A stretch of 64,000 nucleotides of DNA, taken from positions 1,798,001 to 1,862,000 of the forward strand of contig JAKZZE010000002.1 in assembly GCA_024220505.1 (NCBI GenBank), written 5' to 3'. Shown here in pieces: positions 12,389-24,850 of the stretch. Every line of letters starts with the position of its first letter. Positions within the stretch are counted from its first letter, which is position 1. This stretch comes from Rhizopus arrhizus. Lineage: Eukaryota; Mucoromycota; Mucoromycetes; Mucorales; Rhizopodaceae. The notes under the pieces were generated by a model, which saw nothing but the letters and a program-made list of their open reading frames with translations, made no database searches and was not told the origin of the DNA. Position numbers and translations under genes: made by a program.

Positions 12389-14791
12389 TGTATAAAAAAA
12401 GTATTTATTGAAAGAAAAAAAAAAAAGAAAAAAGGGGGAAAACGAGTGAGGGAAAGAATATGATCCTTTTATAGCCAGTATCTGAAATTATAATTTGAAC
12501 CAATCAAACTTGGTGCTTGATTTTTTTTTTCATCCAATTTATTATTTTTTTAAAAAAAAAAAATGGAGCGCGTCTCCTCAAACCCGTACTCCCCCCCTCC
12601 CTTCTGTTTGCTGTTTTCTATAGAAAAGTAGTTGCTTTTTGTAAAAAGTGATGCTGTTTATTATAATAAAGATCATAAAAGATAACATTCACTTGTAAAA
12701 TGATATGGCTTTTCATATTTAAATGTTGATAATAAACGATCATTTTTTATTTTAATTGAAAAAAATTCATAATTTATTTGCATTCATCCTTTCAAATCAC
12801 TGCCATTTTATTTCACAGTTTAACATGATCCTATACATAACAACATGCACAAACAGGATAGTCTATCAACTATCATTGTCTTGTTTGTTTATACTATTTG
12901 CTTTTAGAGAAATAGCAAACAAAGAAACCTAAATATTTTTTTTTTTTTTAAAAAAATGAAGGAAAATTTTTCACAAAAAATTCAATGAGAAAAACCATGT
13001 GCTTCTATATTGAAAATAGAACAAAAAATAGATTGGATTTTTTATCAAATTACTCTCTCTAAACGTTCTACTTTTAATTTGTATAGTTTTATATGTATTT
13101 TTATACACGACAGTCTGTTTGATCTGATATAAAAAAACACTTTATTTTTTATAAAAAGAGTGGCTTCCATTTATATTCAATTTCAACTTTTTTTAAATAT
13201 TCACACAAACATGAACACTAAATGGCCCTTTTCGTGTCTTCTCTATCTCACTGCCACTTAATACTTCTCCTTCTCCTTTTTATGATATCCTTTTCAACTA
13301 TTCACGTTAAGATATAAGAGAAAAGGAAACCGAAAAGAATGCCGTGTATGTTTTTTTGGAAAAAAAATTTTTTTGTTATACTTTTTTTTTTTTTTCAATT
13401 CCCCTCTTTTTCAACTTGTAAAAAAAAAGCAAAAACATGCATGCTTTATCTTTGAAAACTTGGAAATGTAAAAAGGAAAGGATTGTTATTAAAATAATGT
13501 ATTATTGAAGTTAAACTTATATTCGATTATGAAAAGAGAAAACGACATAATCATTTCATCCTTTTTTTTTTTTTTTTTCACAGATACGGAACTTGCCGAA
13601 ATTTTTTCTTTTTCTTTTTTTCCCCTCTCTTTCTTTCATGATCAATAAGAACTCTTATATTTAATCTTCTTTCTCCTTCTCTTCTTTTCTGTCTATTAGA
13701 CAAAGCGGCAGTTTGATTATATTTTATATCCTCAAAAAGATTCCAATTGTTTTTAAATAAGATCAAAAATTCTGTTTGTTATTCTCTCCCCTTTAAAGGT
13801 TAATAATAGTCCATTTTATTTGGACTTACATGTTTGAAAAAGCACAGCCTTCTTCACTTGTATCAAGAAGATCCAATCCTTTTCTCTAGTATCATTGAAT
13901 TGAATGATGAGATTTGGTATAAATAAATAAAAAAAACGATAAAATTCTGATTTGATTTCTATCTAAATGAATAATGAAACAAGTACATCTAATTAAATGA
14001 TACAAATCAATTGATACGAATGAATTGGGATGTCTTGTAGAAAAAACAATAATAATGACAGGATGAACCAATTTTCCTTTTTTTTATTTATTTATTCTGA
14101 TGTCATAATCAACTAAAGCATCTCATCCTGCTGTTCTTTATGTCGCAAATCTGTCAAAATTAAATTACCATTCGAAAAACCAGTGCTGTCAACCACAAAC
14201 ATTACTAACTTTACATGTCTTACAATATCTCCTGCTACAATGCCCCCCGTTGATTGACATGACGCCTTTCTTCAAACAGGTAAGTTGCTATTACCCAGAG
14301 ACATCCCTTCTCCAAGGGATGTATTTTTCTCCTCATTCTCTTTTCTTCTTGATCTCGATACGTATTTATTGTTGGCATCATTGGTTTCTTGAATGCCCTT
14401 CACGATGAGGTTTATTCTTTAGACTCAAAATACATGTCAATCTGTCAAATCTAAAATAATGTTCAAAAGCATTTTCATCTTTCTGTTGTCTTGACAACCC
14501 GGTATCAGAGATGACACGTTGAACAATAAGGAAGGAGGTGAGGAACGATGAGATGTAACACTGATTGTGTGAAACCATTTATGTCATGAATACAATAAAA
14601 TGTCAGCATCCAACCACATCAATTTTTTCTTTTCTCGCATTAATAGTAAAAAAACAATCCCCGGGCTTTTTTTTATTTTATTTTTATTCTTTGCTTTCTT
14701 TTTTTTTTTATTATCAAATATTCCAAAAACATTTTCAGCAAGACATCTATTGACCACTTATAACCCAAGTGGCGATTCAGTCAATAAATCC
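12389..14791. other. Intergenic region between divergent H1 and sugar-porter genes
   Basis: AT-rich; T tracts at 13381-13395 and 13562-13578. A CCAAT-type word (attgg, 12496-12505 region, in the orientation of the histone gene) lies about 110 bp upstream of the H1 ATG. No other coding region is recognised. Confidence 0.4.
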
Positions 14792-16936
14792 ATGGGACTC
14801 TGTTCTCAATTTAAAATCTACGCCATATGCTGGTAAATGAATAAACTCTAGACTTGCTTTCACTTTTTTTTTCCTTTTTTTGCTAATGTAAACTCATATA
14901 GTATTGTATCATTGGGTGGATTTTTGGTAAGCTTCATTTTTGTATGTGAAAATAAAACTAACCAACTTATTATTGCATAGTATGGGTAATCACAACTATT
15001 ATTCCCAAGCTTTTTTTTTTTCTTTTTAGTATCACTAAAAACTATAACTTTATAGCTATGACAGTGGTATATTGACCTCGATTCTCGTCTATCCGTCATT
15101 TGAAGAAAAGTATGGTTTATACACCGAAAACTCAGCAGGATATGCAGTTGTATCTGTTTCACTAGCTGCTTCATTTGTAGCATCCTTAGTAAGTTGGATA
15201 AATCATATCAACATTAGTTAATATCCAATGTATATTAGATATCAGGATTTATAGCAGATGGAATAGGAAGAAAAATCTTTTTAATGATTGCATCCATTAT
15301 ACATACCATTGGATGTATTATCGAGGTTGCTGGTCAGTCTCAAGCTTCCTTTTTTGCAGGGCGCATCATTTCTGGTTTAGCCATTGGTATCCTCAGCATG
15401 CTTGTTCCTCTATATCAAAGTGAGATAGCCAAACCCCAAAACAGAGGAAGATTGATTACAGTGTTTCAAATCTTTATCACTTTAGGGTTTTGTGTTGCCT
15501 TTTGGATAGGTTACGGAACCTATCATATCGAAGGAGAAAAATCCTGGAGGATTCCGTTAAGTATTCAAATCATTCCTGGTGGCCTTTTATTCTTTGGCAT
15601 CTATTTTATCCCAGAGAGTCCGCGTTGGTTGATCTATAAGGATCGACAGACAGAGGCGCTCGAAATCTTGGCCCAATTAAGATCACATGGTAACAAAAGT
15701 CATGTAGACGTTCGGATGGAGTTTACAAGTATTGTACAAGACGTTTCATTTGACAGAATGGCTTATAAGCATCGCTTCTCGAGCTTGCTGTCAAAAGGGA
15801 TTGATAATAATCGTAAAAGGCTATTGCTAGGCATGGGAGTGCATATATTCAGTCAACTATCTGGAATCAATGCTATTTTGTAAATAAGCATAGATAACAC
15901 ATGTTCTATCATTAATATTTTACTAGATTTTATTTTCCTTATATACTTGAAAGTGCTGGAGTAACAGGAATTTATTCTGCTTTGTTGAGTAACGGAATTG
16001 GCGGATTGGTTAATTTCGTAGCTACTTTGTTTGTGATACTTTATGTAAGTAAGTGTAAAAAGTAGGAGGAAGAAAAGCAAGCTAATTCAATACTAGATCG
16101 ATCGATGGGGTCGTCGAAGGATACTGATTTGGGGTGCAATAGGTATGGCTATCTGTATGATTGTGATTACTGTTGTATCTGCTGTTTTTGATCAAGATCT
16201 TATAAAGCCAATATCGCATTATAGCATTAATCTTGAATCTGCTATTCATGATATAAGGGCATCTTATTCCATTATTGTTTTATTATGCATATTTATCGCC
16301 TTATTCGCCCTAAGTTGGTAATGAAAGATTATATTAAATGTTTGTATACATTGTGCTGATGCATATATAGGGGACCTATTGGATGGATTTATCCAGCAGA
16401 AATCTATCCGCAAATGATACGAGCCAATGCGATGGGAGTCACTACTTCATGCAGTTATCTTTTCAATTTATTTATTGCGTTGATTTCACCTGTTATGTTT
16501 GAGAATATTGGATGGAGAACATATGTGTTCTTTACTTGTATGTGCTTTGTTATGGCACTCGTCATTCATTTATTCTATCCTGAAACAAAGGTAAATGGCA
16601 GTAATCATAGCAGCACTGGCTTTTTTTTTTCTTATTCGTTATTTATAGGGACGTTCATTAGAAGAGATCCAATTGATATTTAGTGGTGCCCTCGTTGATC
16701 AAAGACCTGATGCACATCATCCCTCTACTGCAGCAGAAGCACTAATTCAATTAGAACATATTAAACATCAACAACAACGTGAAAGATTAGCAAAACAAAA
16801 CATTGATACACCATTAGAATGGATCGCGTCTGCATCAAGTCCACCTCATCCTATAGAAAAATCAAGTTATAATAATCACAGTTCTATTGAATTATCTTCA
16901 AATGTAAATAGGTCTCTTTCAGAAAGATCCTTGTAA
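14792..16936 (+). CDS. MFS sugar porter (hexose-transporter type)
   Basis: Predicted plasma-membrane monosaccharide:H+ symporter. Exons 14792-14832, 14902-14926, 14981-14985, 15056-15188, 15239-15879, 15927-16044, 16097-16317, 16371-16590 and 16649-16936 join to 563 aa with no phase conflict. Sugar-porter signatures are all present: SLGGFLYGYDSG in TM1, DGIGRK after TM2, GRIISGLAIG and PLYQSEIAKPQNRG, PESPRWL, QLSGINAILFYFP in TM7, DRWGRRR, GPIGWIYPAEIYP and PETKGRSLEEI after TM12. The third exon has just 5 nt (TATGG) and is required to join SLGGFL to GYDSG in frame. The C-terminal tail is hydrophilic, Gln/Ser-rich. An in-frame ATG at 14600 would add a T-rich-encoded hydrophobic stretch; 14792 fits the family better. 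Substrate cannot be deduced. Confidence 0.92.
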
Positions 16937-17580
16937 ATATAAAATTTGTAAATAAAGACATCAAAAACAAAATAAGGATAGGCAGTGACATGTATTTATC
17001 ATAAATTTAAGAAAAAGCCATTAAAAAGGGACTAGCTTGTCACTTTTTTGACTGAATGCAGTCAGTGTCAAGAAAAATCACGTAGATTTAACAAAAAAAA
17101 AAAAAATCAAGTTGTACGCAACAGTCAAGATTCCTATTGATGAGTACAGAGCAAGTTTTAAGTTTGTTAAAGATATGTATTTTTTGTATGATGGTTACCA
17201 AGTCAGTTACTTGCATATAAATAGAATTGTCACCTTTTTTTTATATGGGTATAGTGATTGAAAGACATAGATACTGCTTTTGGGCTAATTGTATTACAAT
17301 TTCAGTAAAAGCGCTTGTGTTTTATAGCATTCACCAAAACGCGACAACGAGTACGCGAGTGTTGAAGAATGTGTTAAAACACAACGCAGTTTTAAAGCAA
17401 GTCATTTCGGTATTGCTTAGCTTGTTGTAATTCACTGACTCTACTGGCAGGGAACCTTGTTAGTCTTATCATCTTGAATAGTTACAATTTTCTCGTTCCC
17501 CTCTTTTTTGCTTTTACATCGGAGTACTAATACAAGAGAAGTGAAAACAAAGTATTTGTTGCATTGAATTCATTGGCCAA
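16937..17580. other. Intergenic region, no gene recognised
   Basis: AT-rich spacer between the sugar porter and FKBP genes; a small open frame at 17227-17430 has no recognisable features. Confidence 0.45.
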
Positions 17581-17604
17581 TTTTTTTTTTTTTTTTTTTT
17601 TTTT
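17581..17604 (+). promoter_or_regulatory. 24-nt T tract upstream of FKBP gene
   Basis: An uninterrupted run of T ends 33 nt before the FKBP ATG on the coding strand, followed by a C/T-rich stretch. Similar tracts precede other genes here and are probably nucleosome-depleted core-promoter elements (inference). Confidence 0.5.
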
Positions 17605-17637
17605 ATTATTCTTTCTTTTTCCTTCACCATTGTCAGT

Positions 17638-18477
17638 ATGCGTTTTAGTTTATTAGCTCTTCTTGGCACTATTGTGGCTACTTCAGTTTCTGCCTTAAAG
17701 GAACCGCCCACTCAACTTCAAGTTGGTAACTATAAATAGTATGTTTTTTTTTTTTTTGTATATAAACACTGCAATTAGGTGTTAAAAAGAGAATTCCTGC
17801 CTCTGAATGCACTCAAAAGTCTCACAGCGGGTAAGAAAAGTTAAAATAGAATGATACAATAATATTAATGATATATGAAATAGTGATGAATTGTCAATGC
17901 ATTATACAGGTACTCTTTTCGATACTGGAGAAAAGTTTGACAGTAGCTTGGACCGTAACGAACCTTTTGTGTTTAAACTTGGCGCTGGTCAAGTCATTCA
18001 AGGATGGGATCAGGGTTTGTTAGGGTAAGCAAGGATAATATAAAATAATGAGGTAGAAAAATCTTATGATTTGAGCAGAATGTGTGTTGGTGAAAAGCGT
18101 CGATTGGTTATTCCTCCTCATTTGGGTTACGGCGAAAGAGGTGCTGGTGGTGTTATTCCTGGTGGTGCAACTCTTGTATTTGAAGTTGAATTACTTGAAA
18201 TCAAGCCAGGAAAATATAATCAAAAGACAATGCCCGTACAACAACAAGAGTCTCCCATCTCGTAAGAGGATTTGTATCAATATAGTTTATATTTTGCTTA
18301 CATATGTTGTATAGATTCACTTCGCCTAGTTTCCTCGTTTCAACTGGTATTATTGTCGCCTTATTCCTTATTGTATTTAAGATGGCTAAAAAACAGGATA
18401 TTGCAGAAGCCAATGAGAAGGCTGCTGCTGCCACAGCAGAAGCAAACACTGAAAAAAAAGAAGAAAAGAAAGAATAA
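17638..18477 (+). CDS. FKBP2: FKBP-type peptidyl-prolyl isomerase, ER, membrane-anchored
   Basis: Catalyses cis-trans isomerisation of Xaa-Pro bonds; expected in the secretory pathway. Exons 17638-17725, 17779-17830, 17884-18024, 18079-18261 and 18315-18477 give 208 aa. Residues 1-21 form a signal peptide ending SVSA. The FKBP domain (about 30-135) has the conserved [32 protein letters not shown] and [18 protein letters not shown] segments, including the aromatic and Asp residues of the FK506 pocket (Tyr in MHYTG, Phe/Asp in KFDSS, Val-Ile-Trp in QVIQGWD). Unlike soluble FKBP2/FKBP13, which ends in an ER-retrieval tetrapeptide, this protein has a predicted transmembrane helix near 160-178 and a Lys/Glu-rich tail ending KKEEKKE. 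The anchor is encoded by its own last exon. Confidence 0.93.
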
Positions 18478-18498
18478 ATTGCGTGTGCATAAGCTTTA

Positions 18499-18693
18499 TT
18501 AATTTTTGGTCATTTTTTCTTTTATGGTTTCTGTCAGGCTTGGATTATTGTCTTGAGATGATGATTCTTGTTTGGTTGACTTTGGTTTATCATCATAATC
18601 ACCGATTTTAAATATCCCAGAAGTTCCTGTTTGTGTTTTTTTCGCTTTTGATTTATCAGAAGAAAAAGGGTTCTTTAATTCACCAATATCCAT
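18499..18693 (-). CDS. Small hydrophilic protein of unknown function (64 aa)
   Basis: A single open frame converges on the FKBP gene with 21 bp between their stops. The product is rich in Lys, Ser, Thr and Asp, starts MDIGELKNPFSSDKS and has a central GIFKIGDYDD segment. A T tract lies on the coding strand upstream of the ATG (18718-18731), as for other genes here. That tract and the following CTGTAG could also be the end of an intron, so a longer protein with an upstream exon is possible. I do not recognise a family. Confidence 0.45.
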   Translation of the reverse strand: MDIGELKNPFSSDKSKAKKTQTGTSGIFKIGDYDDKPKSTKQESSSQDNNPSLTETIKEKMTKN

Positions 18694-20876
18694 AATGTAT
18701 GTATTCTACAGAAGAAAAAAAAAAAAAAAAAGAGTCTGCCTTTTGCTTTAATGTTTGTTGTTTAATTATGCAACATAGCCTTCATCCAATGAATATTCCG
18801 AGTTTTTTAGTATGCGGATGAGCATTTGGGTACGTCATAAATAAGCAAAAATGATCGAGATAACCAAAAATGGTTAAAAGCAGTGATCTCTTGTATTCAA
18901 ATGCAGCTGCGGGATCAATTACGATTGCGTCTGTATAAGAAACAACTCTTTTAGACCACAGTATTAAAGACGTTTGGTCATATCAAATCACTTTTATTGA
19001 GAAACTATACTAAAAATCATATAGCCAAATATTTTGCAATGCTAAATCTTTCAGTAATTGGAATAAGTCTATGAAGCTTTACAACATGTTGACGAAACAC
19101 ATTTTATTAAAGAAACACAAGTCAATATTATATAGTTTGACAGGGAATAAATTTGATATACTTGGATATTAAATAACAATCAATACAATACTTGTAGTAT
19201 ATGAAAGAGAAAACTTTTACTTAATAAAAGCACACATACACACGCAAATGTGGTATACAAATAAGGAGTGTTTATCCATAATGTGCTTCTTTTTCCCCTT
19301 TCACTATAAAATACATTCTACAATAAGCAAGCTTTTTTTTTGTAAATGGCCATAAATGGTTATAATCTATAAAAGTATCTATGGTTCCTGAATATAATTA
19401 TTGTTCGATAAAAGCTTGTACCGAACCCAGGAGAATAAATCGATTATATCCCACGTTATAGTTTCTAGTCGTACAGTTTATATTTAGTACGCGTAGCTGT
19501 TCTCTATTACCGTTATTTACACAATTATTTGGTTATGGTAAATACCAGGAGATTTTTGATCGACATCATAAGACAATCAGGTTATTTTCTTTCATAAAGG
19601 GGTATATTTACGGAAACATAATTTTATAGCGACGTTGCATATGCTTTCTCCTCTCCCTCATATTCAAGCAAAATTCTCTTTTGGATATACAAAAAAATAG
19701 ATTAGAAAAACTCGGATTGATTCCACTCATAATTCATTTATGTCATAATTGCATGTTCATAAATGAATGAAGGCGTAAATAAAGGAGATGGGACATTGCC
19801 TAAATATCTCATACTATGTTTTCTTAGCGAAAAGCTGAAAGATGAGGAGTTACATCCCTCTTTTTTTTTCTCAGCTACTCAATCAATATCCATCTTTTTC
19901 AATTAAGACATACCACCTTGATTCTCACCATGAAACTTTTATTGGGGATTAAATAGGTAACGTTATTTTTAAAGCTAAAAAATGAAACAAGGAATGGGTA
20001 ATTGTCCCCTAAATACATTTTATGTCCTTATGTCTTAAAATCAAATTCCATTACAAAAGAGAACAAAATGTAAAGAAGAATAACAATTATTAGCAAATCG
20101 GATGTTGCGTTACCAAACAATCTGAGCATACGAGGTAATCCAATTGATATATCTATACAGCAAGACCTTTTTTTGTTTTCACTCTTGTTTTCCGATTGCT
20201 TTAATATTGACAATAAGACAGCTTCTAAGATATTTTAGCGTATCGTTCTGTAGTAAATGAACCAATCGAGTATAAAAATTAAATGAAACACATTGCAAAC
20301 AGATAATTGTAATCCCTATACAAGATACTTGGAGATAAATCAAGTTTTTAAAGAAGATATTGTATTTTTTGAAAACATTGTCGCAATTATAAACTATTCT
20401 GCGAGGATGTAGATGAAGAACAATTGAACAAAAAAATGATTCAATATTTCTCGCTTTGAGCTCTATGTTAGGAAACTATCTACTCCAAAAAGGTTATAGT
20501 GTCATAGACTTTTACTAGAAAGATTTCTCTTTCAATGAGATCATAGAAGAGATCATGAAGCCATTATATAAGAAACTCTCCGTTATTGACTTGGCCGTTT
20601 ATGAGGCTTTTGCAGAAAAACACGAGAATTTACGTAAACTTAGTTGAGCTGTCTCTTTAAGTCATTCAATGTCTTTCTGTCTTACTACTTTTCAAACCTA
20701 TGGTTCATGAAGACTATTTGCCTAAATAATTTAGAAAAGAAAAAGGAATGAATGTAAATCAGCAGTATAAGAAATTCATTTAAATCAATTGCTTTTGTAA
20801 GTAGAAGTGTCAATAACGAAAAGAAAAGTGAAAGGAAATAATATATTAGAATCAATCAGCAACATGATAATGCCTA

Positions 20877-20914
<38 letters not shown>

Positions 20915-21372
20915 TTTGTTTTTGTTTTCTATTACTTTTTATTCATAATTAATAGAAAAGCTTTGAAATAGCAGGTTAATATTCAAAAGATTAAGTGTAA
21001 AGAATTATGTCCTTATTGCAGCTACTGTGCGAAACATTACTTTGAAAAACTCTAGATAGACACAGCTCCAATGAACATTCAATTAACTCCAGTAAGGGTT
21101 GTACCATGATTTGGTTATTTAGCTCAAGGTCAATTTATTAGTAAATAGTCCTAATTTAACTCCATGAAGAAGCTTAATCTGTTCTTTTTATAGTCCCACA
21201 TCAGTCTCAAGTTAACTCGAAGTTTCATATAATAAATTTAAGTAAAAAGTGATCCAGCAAGAAAAACGCTTAATTTATTTTTTTACATATAAATTAAAAC
21301 TAATCTACATACAAGCTGCATTAAAAAGTGGGGGGGGGGAGAAAGGTGAATGTGGAGCGAAGAAAGATGGAT
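18694..21372. other. Intergenic region with a decayed open frame and a long T tract
   Basis: AT-rich. A frame broken by stops near 20430-20645 (plus) encodes helical, charged peptide and may be a relic of an unknown gene or element. A T tract occupies 20879-20908. No intact gene is recognised. Confidence 0.45.
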
Positions 21373-22420
21373 TTATAAATTATAAGCATTGAAACCATAA
21401 AAAATACCAAACAAGAGGAAAAGAATTGCACCAGCAAAAGTAACTAAAATGTATTGTAAGCAAATGTACTAACAACTTTTTTCTCCTCTTCCTCTTTTTA
21501 CCTGTTCTAACAGAAATCTTGGTAGCCAACATTCTACCACCAATTACTGCACCTGCTGTACACAAACCATGTCCAATGACAACACCAGCAGTAACATAAT
21601 ACACATTCTATTATAATCTGTTTAGCTTTCTCTCTCGTACAGATCTTTATCATTTTACATTGGCAGCTGCTAAAGCAATAGTAGATATTTGTGATCTGTC
21701 ACCCCATTCACCCAAGAATGTCAATACAAATGTTTGTACAAAGACAGGTGAAAACACAAGTTGCATCAAATTCATCAATCCTTCTTTAGCGTGTTCCTTC
21801 TTACTGGTGGGGGTATGGTTAGCAGCTTCTAATCCACCTACTTCAAGCTCTTCCAATTTACTGGCTTGTTCACGATCTTCCACAATCTTAAGTTCTTCCT
21901 CTACTTCGGCCATCTCTTCATTTTCGGCTCCTTCTTCCATATGGTAAGCCTCATATAACATGCGGGCACCAAAACATAGGAACAAAACAGAGGCACAAAC
22001 GTCAGTGTACTGCTTAGGAATAAGATTGGGAACGACATGGCCAAGGAATGCAGAAAGAATAGACATGATGGCCAAAGAAGAAAATGCGGCAGAGAAAACA
22101 ACTAGACGAGAGTGTTTCATGGCCATAATGGCGGCAATCAGAAATGTCTTGTCACCAATTTCAGATACAATGATCATTAATAAAGATATAATAAAGGACT
22201 TTTCAATCTTGATAGCTTCTTCACTGCTCTCTAATATAACAGAAGAATCTATATTGGTGGCAAGATCAGCATCCACTAACTGAAAGATGTTAAAAAGTGA
22301 TATCTTTCTCCTTTCCCCTTTTTCTCTTGCTTAATTTACTTGTTCAACAGGATCATCTGATTGTGCCTTTACAAAAGTGAGTATGGTAAATAATATAATC
22401 AGCTTTTGTAATCTATTCAT
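21373..22420 (-). CDS. GDT1: Gdt1/TMEM165-family Mn2+/Ca2+ transporter
   Basis: Golgi cation exchanger of the UPF0016 family, supplying Mn2+ for glycosylation and removing Ca2+. Exons (minus) 22420-22340, 22279-21659, 21607-21502 and 21443-21373 join to 292 aa. Residues 1-19 form a signal peptide (MNRLQKLIILFTILTFVKA). Two family-defining motifs are present: EIGDKTF in the first repeat and EWGDRSQ in the second. Six hydrophobic segments flank them, and an acidic loop rich in Glu (MEEGAENEEMAEVEEE) separates the repeats, the usual layout. The last exons carry GRMLATKISVRT and a final hydrophobic helix. The 3' end faces AT-rich sequence; a divergent neighbour is absent. Confidence 0.93.
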
Positions 22421-22581
22421 CTTTCTTTTTTTAATGAAACAAACGACAAGAAAAAAGAAATCGAAACTTGATTTACGATGGGCTTATAGATTGAAAGAAA
22501 AAAACTTAAATCTCCGCATATCACCAATAAACAAAATGTGTCAAAGGGAGGATTTACATTTTATTAAAAATGATACACTTT

Positions 22582-23431
22582 CTACTTTTCTTTTATGGGT
22601 TCTTCGGATTCTTCGGATTCCTCAGATTCGTACTCTCCTTCACTATAAGACTCTTCTTCTTCGGTTTCGGTTTCACCTTCTTCTTCTCCTTGTTCACTTT
22701 CATCGTCTCTCTGTCTCTTGACTAAACAGTTACGGGCGATATGTCCAGGCTTTTGACACACAAAGCATGTCTTGGGTTTTGGTTTAAAGCCAGGGCTGGT
22801 GCATTCACGGGCAATGTGGCCATATTTATTACAGTTGTAACAAAGAATATCACTTGCCTTACAGTCTTTAGCAAAATGATTGATACCACCGCATTTATGA
22901 CAAATAATATTTCTTTGTCTACGAGGCTTATGAAGTGAGTTATGACGAGGCTCTCTAGGTTGTGAAGGTTGAGTACACTCTTTAGCTAAATGACCCTACA
23001 ACAAAAACAAGTTGGCTTTATCCTCTTTCCTATTTACAACTAACTTACATGCTGTTGACAGTTGAAACACTGAGGTAAACCTCTACTGGGTTTAGTAGCT
23101 GCAGGTGCAGTAGAACGAGGACTAGTGCATTGCGATTGGATATGTCCAACTATGAAATGTTCATTAAACCAAGATCTCTCTCTATTTTTTTAAATATATA
23201 CCCCCTCCACAGTTAAAGCATTGCTTAGGTTCAACTACCTTGGGCGTAGTACAATCAGCAGAATAATGGCCAGGCTGTTTACAGTTATAGCAAAGTCTTT
23301 CAGCCTCTGGACAAACATTAGCAAAATGTCCAACTAATTTATAAAAGTTGTTAAAAAGGCATATATACAAATAAATCTCTCTTTTTTATACCATTTCCAC
23401 ACTTATAACAGGATCTCTTAATATAAGCCAT
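22582..23431 (-). CDS. GIS2: CCHC zinc-knuckle nucleic-acid-binding protein (CNBP/Gis2/Byr3 family)
   Basis: Binds single-stranded nucleic acid and mRNA in cytoplasm. Exons (minus) 23431-23392, 23333-23202, 23149-23049 and 22995-22582 join to 228 aa. Seven C-x2-C-x4-H-x4-C knuckles can be counted: CYKCGNVGHFANVC, CYNCKQPGHYSADC, CFNCGGVGHIQSQC, CFNCQQHGHLAKEC, CHKCGGINHFAKDC, CYNCNKYGHIAREC and CFVCQKPGHIARNC. Seven is the number in human CNBP and S. pombe Byr3. All three introns fall inside a knuckle, at or next to the position before its Gly-His. The first knuckle begins at residue 8, so there is no N-terminal extension, and an acidic Glu/Ser tail of about 35 residues follows the last knuckle, which is not typical of CNBP. 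Confidence 0.93.
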
Positions 23432-24372
23432 TATTATACCTTACACTTGAGCTTTATTTCGAAAGGAAAAAAAAAAAAGGTTTACGAAAAAAAAAGATTG
23501 AATGTAAAGGTTTACGGCCAATAGAGATTCGAGCTGAGGTTGTTTTCGGGACTTTTTTATTGCAGTCGTCCCCCAGTGATTGCATAGCCAGTAAATAACC
23601 TTACTATATACTGTAATAAAAGGAGAGAAAGCAGATTTAAGTTTGATATGGTTGACATAAAACGAGACACCTTCAATGGGATTCAATTTAAAATTGAGAT
23701 ACTAAAAAGAAAAATATTTTTCTTATTTCGTTTTTCAATTGCTTCAAAAAAAAAAGTTGCGTGTATTAATCTTTAACTGATTTGGGATTATGTTTTACTT
23801 GTAGCATTATCTTACAATTGATCGTTTGCAAATTTCATTTTTACGAAATGTTGAACTTAGGTGATAACAACTTGTTTTCTGTTTAAGCCTTGTATATTTA
23901 TAGAGAGCTTAAAGTAGCTTTGAATATAAAGTAAGTTTAAAGTTAAGTGTTTTCTTGATAGGAGTAACTATTAGATCTTGCTTAAAGTAGAACACTCTTG
24001 ATATAAGGATAATAATAGCTTGATACGAGCTTTGAAAGAGATACAATAAATACAGTTGGTTTCAAGGAACTTGATTTGTTCTTGATGTTAAGTAAAATAA
24101 TAGAAAAACAAAAGAGATTTGCTTTGAATGATATTTAAAACAATCAAAAGTAAAGTATGTCAGAAGTAAGTGAGGTAAGTATTCGGTTGTATAAGATTTT
24201 TACAGTTTTTATGAATTTTGTAGCATGCTTCAAATTTAAAGCATTTCCTAATTTCAATGGGCCTCCGAAGTCATAAATCAAAGTCTGCATCTTTACATTG
24301 TTATTTAAATCTTGTTGTGGATTGGGTGAATATTTTTATAGAAGTTTTTCTTGAAATTTTAAAGTAAGGTAC
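23432..24372. other. Intergenic region, no gene recognised
   Basis: AT-rich; contains many short variants of aagttt/ttaagt words and may be old LTR-derived sequence. No coding region stands out. Confidence 0.4.
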
Positions 24373-24682
24373 TGTAGTGACCACCAGATCTTTTATATAA
24401 GATCAAATGAAAGTAAATAAAGGTAAAGATAAGAAAAGATAAAGGGATCAGGAACTTTTTATGAGAAGGTTGCCTGTTTATTGAATAAAATATAAAATAT
24501 ATTTATATGAGTAGAACTGTACTGTCCTCTCTCCAAAATATTCAAAATGATCCGGTTATTTATACTGTTACTTGTAGTTGACTTATTTATTTAACCGACT
24601 TTATTCGGTTGAATGACTTTCCTCATTCAAACGACTCATGTCATTGAAACGATTTATTTCATTTTAACTTTGTATAACAACA
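24373..24682. repeat. LTR-like sequence, copy 1
   Basis: Begins TGTAGTGACCACCAGATC and could end near CAACA (24682), giving TG...CA ends typical of LTRs. It shares ordered blocks (GTAGTGRCCACCAGATCTTT, GTTTATTGAATA, TTATTTATAT) with 24851-25090. No internal retroelement genes are seen, so it would be a solo LTR or a fragment. The boundaries are guesses. Confidence 0.4.
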
Positions 24683-24850
24683 TCTCTATTTCCTTTTTCG
24701 TCATAATGTACCTTGTTAATACTTGGGATTTGGATTGTATTAAAGTGATGTAGATTTGTTTAGTTTGAGGTTAGAAGCCTTGAGTGACTTAAGTTTGATT
24801 AACTTGATTGAACATTTAACAGTTCTTTTGATAGAGTAATTTGGCTTTAA

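Noticed and set aside
14600..14791. In-frame N-terminal extension of the sugar porter
   Set aside because: It would add a Phe-rich stretch encoded by T runs; the family normally starts close to the MGLCSQF region.
21660..22283. Plus-strand frames opposite the Gdt1 gene
   Set aside because: Shadows of the minus-strand coding exon.
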